Shown here: one piece after another, positions 28,019 to 36,626 of the stretch | Position numbering within the stretch: position 1 is the first letter of the stretch | Layout: each line of letters begins with the position of its first letter | NCBI RefSeq assembly: GCF_002858745.1 | Contig: NZ_PJRO01000006.1 | Coordinates: 62,001 to 126,000 of the forward strand | Direction: 5' to 3' | Source: Mesorhizobium loti | GTDB lineage: Bacteria > Pseudomonadota > Alphaproteobacteria > Rhizobiales > Rhizobiaceae | Length of the DNA stretch: 64,000 nucleotides | Notes under the pieces: model-generated | What the model saw: the letters and a program-made list of their open reading frames with translations, nothing else | What the model was told of the DNA's origin: nothing | The model's database searches: none | Translations under genes and position numbers: made by a program

Positions 28019-29491
28019 ATGAGAACTCGAAAAGATTGGCCGCACCGCATGATGCTTGCGGTTTCGCTAGAGCGTTTCCGTTCTTCACGGAAATGCGGAA
28101 ACGCTCTAACTCTTTGTTTTTACGCAATTCCGAACGCAAAACCTCTGCGCGCTTTTGCTGGAATTGCTCTGAGCGCATTGATGGCGACGACGGCACTGGC
28201 CGAGCAGGCGCCTCCTGAAAATACGATCAGCCAGTTCACGCTAGGCAATGGCATGCAGGTCGTGGTCATTCCTGACCATCGCGCGCCGATCGTCACCCAT
28301 ATGGTGTGGTACAAGATCGGCAGTGCCGACGAACCGCCCGGCAAGTCCGGTATCGCGCATTTCTTCGAACACCTGATGTTCAAGGCGACCAGCAGCCATC
28401 CGGCCGGTACGCTGGACCAGGCTGTCGCCGATATCGGTGGCAACGACAACGCCTTCACTTCTTATGATTTCACTGCCTTTCACGAGACGGTGCCACCAGC
28501 GGCGCTCGGCCAGATGATGGGGTTCGAGGCCGATCGCATGCGTAACCTCGTGTTGAGCGACGAGGCGGTAACGACCGAGCGCGATGTCATCATGGAAGAG
28601 CGTCGCTCGCGGATTGACAATGATCCTCAGGCGCAGCTCGACGAGGCGGTCAACGCAACGCTCTACATGAACCAGCCCTACCGCATCCCGGTGATCGGCT
28701 GGATGCAGGAGATCGAACAGCTTAACAGGGTCGACGCCAAGGCGTTCTACGACCGCTATTACGCGCCGAACAACGCTGTCCTGGTTGTTGCCGGCGATGT
28801 CGAGCCCGAAGCGGTGCGCAAGCTGGCTGAGGAGAATTACGGCAAGATGCCAAGGGGGCCGGACCTGCCGCCTCGCATCCGCCCCAAGGAGCCAGAAAAG
28901 ACGACGGCACGCTCGGTGACGCTCGCAGACGCGCGTGTCAGTGTGCCGAACTTCTCCATGCAATGGGTCGTGCCGTCCTACAACACCGCCAAGCCGGGCG
29001 AGGCCGAAGCGCTTGACCTGCTGGGCGAGATTCTTGGCGGGGGCACGCGCAGCCGCCTCTATCAGGAGCTCATCGTCAAACAAGGTGTTGCGGCCAGCGT
29101 CGGCGCCGGTTTTCAGGGCCGAGCGCTGGATGACTCGGTCTTTGCTGCCTACGCCACACCGCGTGGCACCGCCAAGCTTGCCGACGTCGAAAAGGCTGTT
29201 GGCGCTGAAATCGAAAAGATCGCGCGTGACGGTGTCAGCGCGGACGAGCTGGAACGGGCCAAGAACCGCTACATTCGTTCGATGATCTTTGCCCGCGACC
29301 GCCAGGATTCGATGGCCAACATCTACGGCAACGTGCTGACCACCGGCGGCACGGTCAAGGACGTCGAAGAATGGCCGGAGCGCATCCGCAAGGTGGGCGC
29401 CGACGAGGTCAAGGCGGCTGCACAACGCTATCTGCTCCTCGACAAAGTGGTGACGGGCTATCTCTTGCCCAAGACGCAGGCGGAGAACTGA
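28019..29491 (+). CDS. Secreted M16 (pitrilysin-family) zinc peptidase, active subunit
   Basis: A 490-residue periplasmic metallopeptidase. The inverted zinc motif H114-F-F-E-H118 is intact, and the expected third ligand lies in the later VIMEERR segment. The N-terminus is unusual: [16 protein letters not shown] is followed by about 34 residues encoded by palindromic repeat copy C, then [12 protein letters not shown], so the signal peptide appears split by an in-frame insertion. Cleavage after residue 61 (TALA) is likely. ATG 28019 has GGAG 6 bp upstream. It is co-transcribed with the inactive M16 partner 3 bp downstream. The substrate is unknown. Confidence 0.85.
   Translation: MRTRKDWPHRMMLAVSLERFRSSRKCGNALTLCFYAIPNAKPLRAFAGIALSALMATTALAEQAPPENTISQFTLGNGMQVVVIPDHRAPIVTHMVWYKIGSADEPPGKSGIAHFFEHLMFKATSSHPAGTLDQAVADIGGNDNAFTSYDFTAFHETVPPAALGQMMGFEADRMRNLVLSDEAVTTERDVIMEERRSRIDNDPQAQLDEAVNATLYMNQPYRIPVIGWMQEIEQLNRVDAKAFYDRYYAPNNAVLVVAGDVEPEAVRKLAEENYGKMPRGPDLPPRIRPKEPEKTTARSVTLADARVSVPNFSMQWVVPSYNTAKPGEAEALDLLGEILGGGTRSRLYQELIVKQGVAASVGAGFQGRALDDSVFAAYATPRGTAKLADVEKAVGAEIEKIARDGVSADELERAKNRYIRSMIFARDRQDSMANIYGNVLTTGGTVKDVEEWPERIRKVGADEVKAAAQRYLLLDKVVTGYLLPKTQAEN
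28067..28169. repeat. Palindromic repeat, copy C (both modules), inside a coding sequence
   Basis: The 39-bp module lies at 28069-28107 (AGAGCGTTTCCG...CGGAAACGCTCT) and the 44-bp module at 28124-28167. The element is translated in frame within the M16 peptidase leader; its edge CTAGAG is read as CTA-GAG and no stop arises. Confidence 0.9.
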
Positions 29492-29494
29492 GCG

Positions 29495-30868
29495 ATGCCG
29501 GTATCGAATCCCGCCTATGCAAGCGCGGTCAATCTGACGGTCCGGCTGCGCATTTTTGCTGGTATTGCTCTGGGCCTGATCTTCGTGGTCCTGTCGGCCT
29601 TCACCGCTTCGGCTGCCATGAACATCCAGGAAGTGAAGTCCGAGAAGGGCATCACCGCCTGGCTGGTCGAAGATTACACCGTGCCGATCGTGACCGTGCG
29701 CTTCGTCTTCGATGGCGGCGCCAGCCAGGATCCCGCCGGCAAGGAAGGTACGGCCAATCTCATGGCCGGCCTGTTCGACGAAGGGGCCGGCGATCTCGAC
29801 AGCGATGCCTTCCAGATCAAGCTCGATGATGTCGGCGCGGAGATGAGCTTCGAAGAGACCCGTGATGGCTTCTACGGCACCATGCGCATGCTGGCAGAAA
29901 AGCGCGATGATGCGCTTGGTCTGCTCAAACTGGCGATCGAAAAGCCGCGTTTCGATCCTGCACCAGTGGAGCGTATCCGGGGGCAGATCATTTCCGGCAT
30001 TGAATCCAATGCGCGCGACCCCGAAACCATCGCGCAGGCGAAATGGCGCAAGGCGCTTTACGGCAATCATCCCTATTCCAATCCGGAAAACGGCACCAAG
30101 GAGAGCGTAGCGGCGATCGGCCAGGACGACCTGCGCGCGTTTCACAGGGCGATGTTCGGCCGCGATGGCCTGCACGTCGCAGTCGTCGGTGCGATCGATC
30201 CTGAAACGTTGAAACGCAAGCTCGACGAAATCTTTGGCGGTCTGCCGGAAAAGCAGCAACTGCGGCAGCTTGCCGATGTCGATCTCAAGCTTGGCCAGAC
30301 CATCGAGGTTAACTACGATCAACCGCAGACCTCACTGCAGTGGGCTTTCCCGGGTGTTGCGCGCGACGCTTCGGATTTTTATGCAGCCGCGCTGCTCAAC
30401 GAGATTCTCGGTGGTCAGGCCTATACGTCGCGCCTCTATCAGGAAGTGCGCGAGAAGCGTGGGCTCGCCTATGGCGTTTCCTCGTCGCTGGTCGACCGCC
30501 GCTATTCGGCGCTGTTGACCGTCGGCACGGCAACGCGCTCGGACCGTGCCGCGGAGACATTGAAGATTGTGCGCGATGTCGTGCAGCGCCTGGCGGCTGA
30601 GGGACCGACCGACCAGGAACTGGCGGCGGTGAAGAAGAACCTCATCGGCGCCTACGCCATCAACAACCTGGATTCTTCGAGTTCCATCGCCAACACGCTG
30701 GTGGAACTGCAACTCGACAAGCTGGGCATTGACTACATCCAGCGTCGTACCGCCTATATCGATGGCGTGACGCTCGACGAGGTGAAGGCCGTGGCCAAGA
30801 AACTGTTGTCAGTTGATCCTGCAATCCTGGTGGTGGGCCCTGCGCTCGCCGCAGGGGGCAAGGGGTGA
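29495..30868 (+). CDS. Secreted M16 family protein, non-catalytic subunit
   Basis: A 457-residue M16-fold protein with a signal peptide (hydrophobic about residues 20-40, ending TASAA). The HxxEH motif is missing; the equivalent helix reads TANLMAGLFDEG. This is the pattern of the non-catalytic partner in two-subunit M16 proteases, so it probably forms a heterodimer with the preceding gene product. The C-terminal half keeps the M16 substrate-binding region (EVREKRGLAYGVSSS). Only 3 bp separate it from the active subunit gene, and its stop overlaps the patatin gene start. Confidence 0.85.
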   Translation: MPVSNPAYASAVNLTVRLRIFAGIALGLIFVVLSAFTASAAMNIQEVKSEKGITAWLVEDYTVPIVTVRFVFDGGASQDPAGKEGTANLMAGLFDEGAGDLDSDAFQIKLDDVGAEMSFEETRDGFYGTMRMLAEKRDDALGLLKLAIEKPRFDPAPVERIRGQIISGIESNARDPETIAQAKWRKALYGNHPYSNPENGTKESVAAIGQDDLRAFHRAMFGRDGLHVAVVGAIDPETLKRKLDEIFGGLPEKQQLRQLADVDLKLGQTIEVNYDQPQTSLQWAFPGVARDASDFYAAALLNEILGGQAYTSRLYQEVREKRGLAYGVSSSLVDRRYSALLTVGTATRSDRAAETLKIVRDVVQRLAAEGPTDQELAAVKKNLIGAYAINNLDSSSSIANTLVELQLDKLGIDYIQRRTAYIDGVTLDEVKAVAKKLLSVDPAILVVGPALAAGGKG

Positions 30869-31707
30869 GCCCGTCCTTCTCCATCGCGTTCGGCGGTGGC
30901 GGCGCACGTGGTCTTGCGCATATCCATGTCATCGAAGCGCTGGATGAGCTCGGCATCAAGCCGGTCGCGATCGCCGGGTCTTCGATCGGCGCGCTGATGG
31001 GAGCAGGCGTTGCCTCCGGCATGAGCGGCCGCGAAATCCATGACTATGCGCGCTCTATCCTGGGTACCCGCGCCCAGGTGGCAAGCCGCATGTGGCGCGC
31101 GCGCCCTGGCACCTTCGCCGAGGCGATGGAAGGCGGTTTGCGCCTTGGCCAGTTCAATGTCGAACGCATCCTCAAGGCGTTCCTGCCGGAAGTCGTGCCG
31201 TCCAGCTTCGAAGAACTGAAAATTCCGCTCAAGGTGACGGCAACCGATTATTTCGGTCACAAGCTGGCGGTTTTCGACAGCGGCGAGCTGCATTCGGCGC
31301 TGGCCGCCTCGGCGGCAATCCCGGCGGTGTTCCGGCCGGTTGTGCGCGATGGTCGTATGCTGATCGATGGCGGCATCTACAATCCGGTGCCGTTCGACCT
31401 CGTCGAGGGAGTGGCCGACATCACCATCGCAGTCGATGTTGTCGGCGGTCCGGAAGAGGGCGGCCGCAAGCAGCCGACCTCGATCGACCTGATGTTCGGC
31501 GCGACCCAGTTGCTGATGCAGTCGATCATCGCCAACAAGCTGACGCAGTGCCGTCCCGATATCCTGATCCGTCCGCCGGTCTCGCGTTTCCGCGTGCTCG
31601 ATTTCATGAAGATCGACGCGGTGATGGCGGAAACGGTGGCTGTGAAGGATGAGGTGAAGCGCGCTGTCGAAGCCGCGCTGGAAGCGCGGCGTGAAACGCA
31701 GGGATAA
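30865..31707 (+). CDS. Patatin-like phospholipase
   Basis: A 280-residue acyl hydrolase with the Ser-Asp dyad of patatins. The oxyanion motif is GGGGARG at residues 10-16, the nucleophile GSSIG is near residue 40, and the catalytic Asp lies in LIDGGIYNPVP. There is no signal peptide. GTG 30865 overlaps the TGA of the M16 gene, so it is translationally coupled to the peptidase pair. It resembles the RssA/YchK-type group; the substrate is unknown. Confidence 0.85.
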   Translation: MSPSFSIAFGGGGARGLAHIHVIEALDELGIKPVAIAGSSIGALMGAGVASGMSGREIHDYARSILGTRAQVASRMWRARPGTFAEAMEGGLRLGQFNVERILKAFLPEVVPSSFEELKIPLKVTATDYFGHKLAVFDSGELHSALAASAAIPAVFRPVVRDGRMLIDGGIYNPVPFDLVEGVADITIAVDVVGGPEEGGRKQPTSIDLMFGATQLLMQSIIANKLTQCRPDILIRPPVSRFRVLDFMKIDAVMAETVAVKDEVKRAVEAALEARRETQG

Positions 31708-31728
31708 CTCTGGCGCGTTGCCCTGGAG

Positions 31729-32145
31729 CTAGTGCGCGAACACCTGCTCCAGCGAGCGGAAGCCCTTGAATTCCAGTGCATTGCCGGAGGGGTCGCGGAT
31801 GAACAGCGTGGCCTGCTCGCCCGGCTGATCCTTGAAGCGCACCATCGGCCGTTCCAGCCAGTCGATGTCATCGCGGGCTTCGAGCCGGGCGGCGAGCTTT
31901 TCCCACTCGTCCATCAAAAGCACTGCGCCGAAATGCGGGATCGGCACGATGACGCCATCGACCGCGCCGTCACGCTGGGCTGTAGCTGTACCCGGGCGCA
32001 GATGCGCCGACATCTGGTGGCCGTAAAGGTCGAAATCGACCCAGGTGTCCGACGAGCGCCCGATGCGGCAGCCAAGCACCTCGCCATAAAAGGTTCGTGT
32101 CTCGTTCAGGTCGCGGACGGGAAAGGCGAGGTGGAAGGGTGTCAT
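31729..32145 (-). CDS. VOC (glyoxalase/dioxygenase-fold) protein
   Basis: A 138-residue vicinal-oxygen-chelate protein with two beta-alpha-beta-beta-beta units (FPVRDLNETRTFYGEVLG and FIRDPSGNALEFKGF). ATG 32145 gives the typical start MTPFHLAFPVRDL. It may be the last gene of the minus-strand set with the SnoaL-like and dehydrogenase genes, 102 bp downstream. Reaction unknown. Confidence 0.8.
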   Translation of the reverse strand: MTPFHLAFPVRDLNETRTFYGEVLGCRIGRSSDTWVDFDLYGHQMSAHLRPGTATAQRDGAVDGVIVPIPHFGAVLLMDEWEKLAARLEARDDIDWLERPMVRFKDQPGEQATLFIRDPSGNALEFKGFRSLEQVFAH

Positions 32146-32247
32146 GGGTCGACCTTTTGTGTCTGAGCCACAGGGATCCCGGACACAACCACATGCGGGA
32201 GCATGTCGCAAACGTTGACGTTGCCCATGTCGGACGGCTGGCGCCGG

Positions 32248-32613
32248 CTAGATAGCCGCCAGCGGTCCGAAAAAGCCGATGATGCGAGTTATGCGGACCC
32301 GATCCGCATCGAGGAAGGCAATGTCCAGCCCCTCGGGGAAGGACGATCCATCCGGCAGCACGAATTTCCAGGCAAAGCGCGCTATGTCGTGATGAACATC
32401 CACGGGGCTCGTGCGGACGATGCGGGCACCCGGATATCTCGCCTGGATGCCGGCAACATGCGCTAGCAACTCGTCAGCACCGTCTGCGTGGGCGGTTGGA
32501 TCTGTATAGGTAGCGCCATCGCTCCACACTGACAGCAATAGCGCCCGTCGCCTTTCGGCATCCTGGTCGGACCAGGATGCGCAATAGGTGTCGATGAGAT
32601 GCGTCAAAGACAT
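32248..32613 (-). CDS. SnoaL/NTF2-like protein
   Basis: A 121-residue cone-fold (NTF2-like) protein with the SnoaL-like pattern SVWSDGATYTDPTAHADG and a C-terminal ITRIIGFFGPL. Its ATG directly abuts the stop of the dehydrogenase gene. Such proteins act as small isomerases, hydrolases or binding proteins; none can be assigned here. Confidence 0.75.
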   Translation of the reverse strand: MSLTHLIDTYCASWSDQDAERRRALLLSVWSDGATYTDPTAHADGADELLAHVAGIQARYPGARIVRTSPVDVHHDIARFAWKFVLPDGSSFPEGLDIAFLDADRVRITRIIGFFGPLAAI

Positions 32614-33495
32614 TCATCCGGCCTTTCCCGTAAACTGCGACAGAGCAGCGAAATCGTCATGCAGATGGCCCGCGGCGATCGCTCGCCGGAAGATGGCATC
32701 GTAACCATCGACCACTGTACGGTCGATCTTGCGCACCTCCATCAGCTCCACAAGATGCTGAAATGCGCTGTAGTGTGGAGAGATCGACGAAAGCGTTTCG
32801 CTATCTGCCGCCAACCGGCCCGCCGCCGTGCGTTTGATCAGGTCCGAGACTAGCCCCTCAACCACCGGAGCGGTTGCTGTCCACTGCCTTGCCAGTTCGC
32901 TGAAGTCGATGTTTTCGGCCCGGCACACCGCCATGGATTGCAAGGCGCCGAACAAAGCTCCCCACATCAGCGCGAGCAGGGCACTGTCCAGTGCGTTCGC
33001 CAGTCCGAGGTCTTCGCCGACATGCTGGACATTGCCGCCGAGTGCCTGGAACATGTCCTTGCCCTCGTCGAAAGCCTGCCGTGCTCCCGAGACCAGGATG
33101 GTACCATGCTCCGTTCCGATGAAGTCCGGCGTGGCCATGATCGCGCCGTCGAGATAGGTCACGCCGTGCTCCACGGCCCACGTCCCAGCTTCGCGTGCGC
33201 TGTGCGGCGTGCCGGACGTCAGCTCAACGATCAGCTTGCCGCGAAGAGCAGGGGCGATGTCGCCGCGCAGCAATGCGGTGGTCGCCGGATAGTCAGTCAC
33301 GTTGACGATGATGATTTCACTCGCCTCGACTGCTGCTCTCACTGACCTTGCAACCGTGGCGCCTGCGGCGACCAGCGGTGTGGTCTTTTCCACGGTTCTG
33401 TTCCAGACGGTCGTGTGGTGTCCAGCCTTCAAAAGGGCATGCACGAGCGCTGACCCCATGCGTCCGGTTCCCAAAACAGTGATTGCAGGCTTCAT
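32614..33495 (-). CDS. NAD(P)-binding 6PGDH/imine-reductase-like dehydrogenase
   Basis: A 293-residue beta-hydroxyacid dehydrogenase/imine reductase family protein. The N-terminal Rossmann motif is VLGTGRMGSALVHALL, followed by VWNRT. A C-terminal all-helical domain includes LGLANALDSALLALMWG, at the place of the usual catalytic region. It heads an operon with the SnoaL-like gene and is divergent from the HxlR regulator. The substrate is not inferable. Confidence 0.85.
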   Translation of the reverse strand: MKPAITVLGTGRMGSALVHALLKAGHHTTVWNRTVEKTTPLVAAGATVARSVRAAVEASEIIIVNVTDYPATTALLRGDIAPALRGKLIVELTSGTPHSAREAGTWAVEHGVTYLDGAIMATPDFIGTEHGTILVSGARQAFDEGKDMFQALGGNVQHVGEDLGLANALDSALLALMWGALFGALQSMAVCRAENIDFSELARQWTATAPVVEGLVSDLIKRTAAGRLAADSETLSSISPHYSAFQHLVELMEVRKIDRTVVDGYDAIFRRAIAAGHLHDDFAALSQFTGKAG

Positions 33496-33576
33496 CGTGA
33501 CACTCCATATCGATCAGCTGAACATGCGGCTTACCGCCGTTGGCCGAGAGCTATGACGTGGTCGGGGTGAGGCCAA

Positions 33577-33611
33577 TACGCACGAAAGCGTAAGTGGTTA
33601 CCCCCCGGTAA
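33577..33611. promoter_or_regulatory. Candidate HxlR operator dyads
   Basis: Two dyads lie between the dehydrogenase and HxlR genes: TACGC-N6-GCGTA (33577-33592) and TTACC-N4-GGTAA (33598-33611). The second abuts the Shine-Dalgarno of the HxlR gene, so its occupancy would also block translation or transcription of the regulator. Confidence 0.4.
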
Positions 33612-33622
33612 GGAGAACGGGG

Positions 33623-33949
33623 ATGAACAAGCCTCCGGAGAACGGCTTCCTGACCGCAATGAAACTGGTCGCAGGCAAATGGAAGATCGATATCCTCTGT
33701 GCACTTTCCGCTGCGCCGCGCCGGTTCGGCCGTCTGCGGCACTCCATCCCCGACATCAGCGAAAAGATGCTCGCGCAGCAATTGCGGGAAATGGAAGCCG
33801 ACGGGCTTGTGAAAAGGCAAGCCTATCCGGGGTTGCCGGCCAAGGTCGTCTACTCACTGACCGAAAGCGGAGCGGCTCTTTGCGCCAGTGCGGAAGGGCT
33901 GTGCCGTTGGAGCGAACAGTTTCCGGGCCGCGCCGAGGTCGAGGCCTAG
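33623..33949 (+). CDS. HxlR-family transcriptional regulator
   Basis: A 108-residue winged-helix regulator. The family pattern is clear: GKWKIDILCAL, RRFGRLRHSIPDISEKMLAQQLREMEADGLV and a wing with VVYSLTESG. A strong AGGAGA site precedes ATG 33623. Divergence from the dehydrogenase/SnoaL/VOC genes suggests it controls them, probably in response to a reactive electrophile or redox signal, as for several HxlR members. Confidence 0.87.
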   Translation: MNKPPENGFLTAMKLVAGKWKIDILCALSAAPRRFGRLRHSIPDISEKMLAQQLREMEADGLVKRQAYPGLPAKVVYSLTESGAALCASAEGLCRWSEQFPGRAEVEA

Positions 33950-34067
33950 ACGACCCGTTCTGAACTGCGGCGGATTGGCTTTCGGCATTGCGCAGATCGG
34001 ACAGGAACAATAGATGGAGCTGCGGCGCAGGCGCAAAGGCGCGGTCGCAAAACAGCAGGAAAGCAGC

Positions 34068-35411
34068 ATGGCCGATACGCTCGATACCTCGAAATTGACC
34101 GATCGCGTTGCGGCGCTTGTTGACGCTGCCAGAAAGGCCGGCGCCGATGCCGCCGACGCCGTCGTTGTGATCGGCCGCTCGACCAGCGTGTCAGTCCGGC
34201 TGGGCAAGGTCGAAAACACCAATGCGTCGGAAGGCGAGGACGTGTCGTTGCGTGTTTTCGTCGGCAATCGTGTCGCTTCCGTTTCGGCAACGGCCGCTTC
34301 GGATCCCAAGGTCTTGGCTGAAAGGGCGGTGGCCATGGCCAGGGTGTCGCCGGAGGATCCCTATCAAGGCCTCGCGGATCCTTCGTTGCTCGCGAACGGC
34401 ACGAACGATCTCGATCTGTTCGATAGGACAGAAATCTCCGCTGACCGGCTGCGCGAGGATGCTCTTGCCGCCGAGGCCGCCGCCCTTGCCGTCAAAGGCG
34501 TGACCAATTCAGGTGGCAGCGCTGCCGGTGCCGGCATGGGTGGGCTGGTGCTCGCCACTTCGCACGGCTTCCTTGGTCAGTATGCCGCCACGCGCTTTTC
34601 GCGTTCCGCCAGCGTGATTGCAGGCGAGGGCACGGGCATGGAGCGGGATTACGATTATTCATCCCGCCTGCATTTTGCGGATCTCGACGATCCTGAAGCG
34701 ATCGGCCGCAGCGCCGGCGAGCGGGCGGTCAAGCGCATCGGCGCACGCAAAGTGCCGACCGGCACGGTCACGGTCGTGTTCGATCCGCGCGTGGCGCGCG
34801 GCATTGCCGGCCATCTGGCGGGTGCCATCAATGGCGCCTCGGTGGCGCGCAAGACCTCGTTCCTGCGCGATATGATGGGCAAGCAGGTGGCTTCGACTGC
34901 GATCACCGTGACCGATGAGCCGTTGCGCCGGCGTGGCCAGGCTTCGCGCCCCTTCGACGGCGAGGGTGTCGGCAGCGAAAAGCTTCTGATGGTCGAGAAG
35001 GGCGTGCTCAATCATTGGTTCCTCTCGACCTCGGCGGCGCGCGAGCTTGGGCTCACCACCAACGGCCGCGGCGCCCGCGGCGGTTCGCAGGTGTCGCCGT
35101 CCTCCACCAATGTTGCCATCGAGCCCGGCGAGCGTTCGCCTGAAGAGCTGATCGGCGCGCTGAAGAACGGCTTTTATGTCACCGAAGTGTTCGGTCAGGG
35201 CGTCAACATGGTGACGGGCGAATACAGCCGTGGCGCTTCCGGGTTCTGGATCGAGAACGGCGAGCTTACCTATCCTGTGTCGGAGGTGACGATCGCCTCG
35301 AACCTCAAGACGATGTTTCTCGGCCTGGTACCGGCCAATGATCTCGACCGCGAATACGGCACCGCTGCGCCGACGCTGCTCATCGAAGGAATGACCCTTG
35401 CCGGAAGTTGA
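34068..35411 (+). CDS. pmbA: PmbA/TldE metalloprotease-family subunit
   Basis: A 447-residue TldD/PmbA family protein. The N-terminal RLGKVENTNASEGEDVSLRVFVG and the C-terminal NVAIEPGERSPEELIGALKNGFYV are diagnostic; the HExxxH zinc motif of TldD is absent, as expected for PmbA/TldE. It would form a heterodimeric protease with TldD (not in this window), acting on antitoxins or peptide precursors. ATG 34068 has AGGA at 34057-34060. Overlap with the next gene indicates an operon. Confidence 0.92.
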   Translation: MADTLDTSKLTDRVAALVDAARKAGADAADAVVVIGRSTSVSVRLGKVENTNASEGEDVSLRVFVGNRVASVSATAASDPKVLAERAVAMARVSPEDPYQGLADPSLLANGTNDLDLFDRTEISADRLREDALAAEAAALAVKGVTNSGGSAAGAGMGGLVLATSHGFLGQYAATRFSRSASVIAGEGTGMERDYDYSSRLHFADLDDPEAIGRSAGERAVKRIGARKVPTGTVTVVFDPRVARGIAGHLAGAINGASVARKTSFLRDMMGKQVASTAITVTDEPLRRRGQASRPFDGEGVGSEKLLMVEKGVLNHWFLSTSAARELGLTTNGRGARGGSQVSPSSTNVAIEPGERSPEELIGALKNGFYVTEVFGQGVNMVTGEYSRGASGFWIENGELTYPVSEVTIASNLKTMFLGLVPANDLDREYGTAAPTLLIEGMTLAGS

Positions 35412-36204
35412 CGTAGCGAGCCTGGCCGGCTTCGACGAGGACCTTGCCTTGCTGCGCGACGCCGCGCGTGAGGCCGGCGCGATTGCGCTGCGCTATTTCG
35501 GCAAGAACCCGGAAGTGTGGATGAAGGGCGGCACGTCGCCGGTGAGCGAGGCCGACTATGCCGCCGACACCTATCTGCGCAATACCCTGCTGGCGGCCCG
35601 GCCTGACTACGGCTGGTTGTCGGAAGAAACGGCCGACGGTCCCGAGCGCCTGAAGGCACGCCGCGTCTTCGTCGTCGATCCCATCGACGGGACGCGCGGC
35701 TTTCTCGACGGCCAGAAGTTCTGGTGCGTCAGCGTCGCGGTGGTCGAAGACGGCAAGTCGATCGCCGGCGTGCTCGAATGTCCGGCGGCGCACGAAACCT
35801 ATTGGGCGATGCCCGGTGCTGGCGCGTTCCTCAATGGAGAACGGATCAAGGTCCGCAACATGCCCGCTATCGCCGAACTGGCTGGCCCGAAAGCCTTGCA
35901 GGACATGGTCCCGCAGGACTGGCAAGGACGGGTGAAGCGTACGGCCTATGTCCCTTCCTTGGCCTACCGGCTGGCGATGATCGCCAATGGAAGCCTTGAT
36001 GCTACCTTCGTCAAGCCAAACGCACATGACTGGGACATCGCCGCCGCTGAGCTCATTTTGCGCGAAGCCGGTGGTCGGCTGATCGACAGCCACGGCGCCA
36101 CGCCTGTCTTCGGCAAGGAAAAGGTCAGCCACGGTGCACTGGCTGCGGGAAGCGGCGAAATGCTTGCCATGATGGCCGGCGTGATTTCCGGTCACGCCGG
36201 CTAA
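35398..36204 (+). CDS. Inositol monophosphatase family, CysQ-like bisphosphate nucleotidase
   Basis: A 268-residue Mg-dependent phosphatase. Metal-binding motifs are LSEETAD, DPIDGTRGF and HDWDIAAAEL. The best guess is 3'(2'),5'-bisphosphate nucleotidase, which recycles PAP from sulfate assimilation; inositol or histidinol phosphatase is an alternative. The start appears to be TTG 35398, with GAAGGA upstream, overlapping pmbA by 14 bp. Confidence 0.85.
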   Translation: MPEVDVASLAGFDEDLALLRDAAREAGAIALRYFGKNPEVWMKGGTSPVSEADYAADTYLRNTLLAARPDYGWLSEETADGPERLKARRVFVVDPIDGTRGFLDGQKFWCVSVAVVEDGKSIAGVLECPAAHETYWAMPGAGAFLNGERIKVRNMPAIAELAGPKALQDMVPQDWQGRVKRTAYVPSLAYRLAMIANGSLDATFVKPNAHDWDIAAAELILREAGGRLIDSHGATPVFGKEKVSHGALAAGSGEMLAMMAGVISGHAG

Positions 36205-36257
36205 GCAGACTTGCGCGGCTTCGCCCACGCTGCGTCTGCACAGCTTGTTGTTTTGTC

Positions 36258-36302
36258 GCAGGTTCTCATCGCAAAAGCGTGGGACACTTTTGCGGAACCT
36301 GC
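36258..36302. repeat. Palindromic element upstream of DUF4170 gene
   Basis: GCAGGTTC (36258-36265) pairs with GAACCTGC (36295-36302), with an inner stem GCAAAAG (36271-36277) / CTTTTGC (36287-36293). It differs in sequence from the A-E repeat family. The rest of the 176-bp gap shows no gene. Confidence 0.6.
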
Positions 36303-36380
36303 TCAGGGCGTTTCATAGGTTTCAAAATTAGCGGCTTTGGTCTAGACCAAGCACCAAATCACATGATGTGAAGGACGGAC

Positions 36381-36626
36381 ATGACCGGGGAAGACGGAAA
36401 GAAGCAACTTTTGCACCTGGTGTTCGGTGGTGAACTGGCGACACTTGGCGGCAGTGAGTTCCGCGATCTCGACGCACTGGACATAGTTGGCATTTATCCT
36501 GACTATCAGTCGGCGCTGAACGCCTGGAAGTCCAAGGCGCAGGGCAGCGTCGACAACGCGCATATGCGCTATTTTGTCGTGCACCTGCACCGCCTGCTCG
36601 ACCCGCAGGGTCAGGCCAGCGCGTGA
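36381..36626 (+). CDS. DUF4170 protein
   Basis: An 81-residue small acidic protein (LHLVFGGELATLGGSEFRDLDALDIVGIYPDY) matching DUF4170, a family largely limited to alphaproteobacteria. Its stop overlaps the acyltransferase gene start, so it is the first gene of the Kdo/lipid A cluster. A role in envelope lipid synthesis is guilt by association only. Confidence 0.8.
   Translation: MTGEDGKKQLLHLVFGGELATLGGSEFRDLDALDIVGIYPDYQSALNAWKSKAQGSVDNAHMRYFVVHLHRLLDPQGQASA

Noticed and set aside
28241..30322. Open frame of 693 codons antisense to the two M16 genes.
   Set aside because: No domain is recognised, and it spans the boundary of two clear sense genes; an antisense coding artefact.
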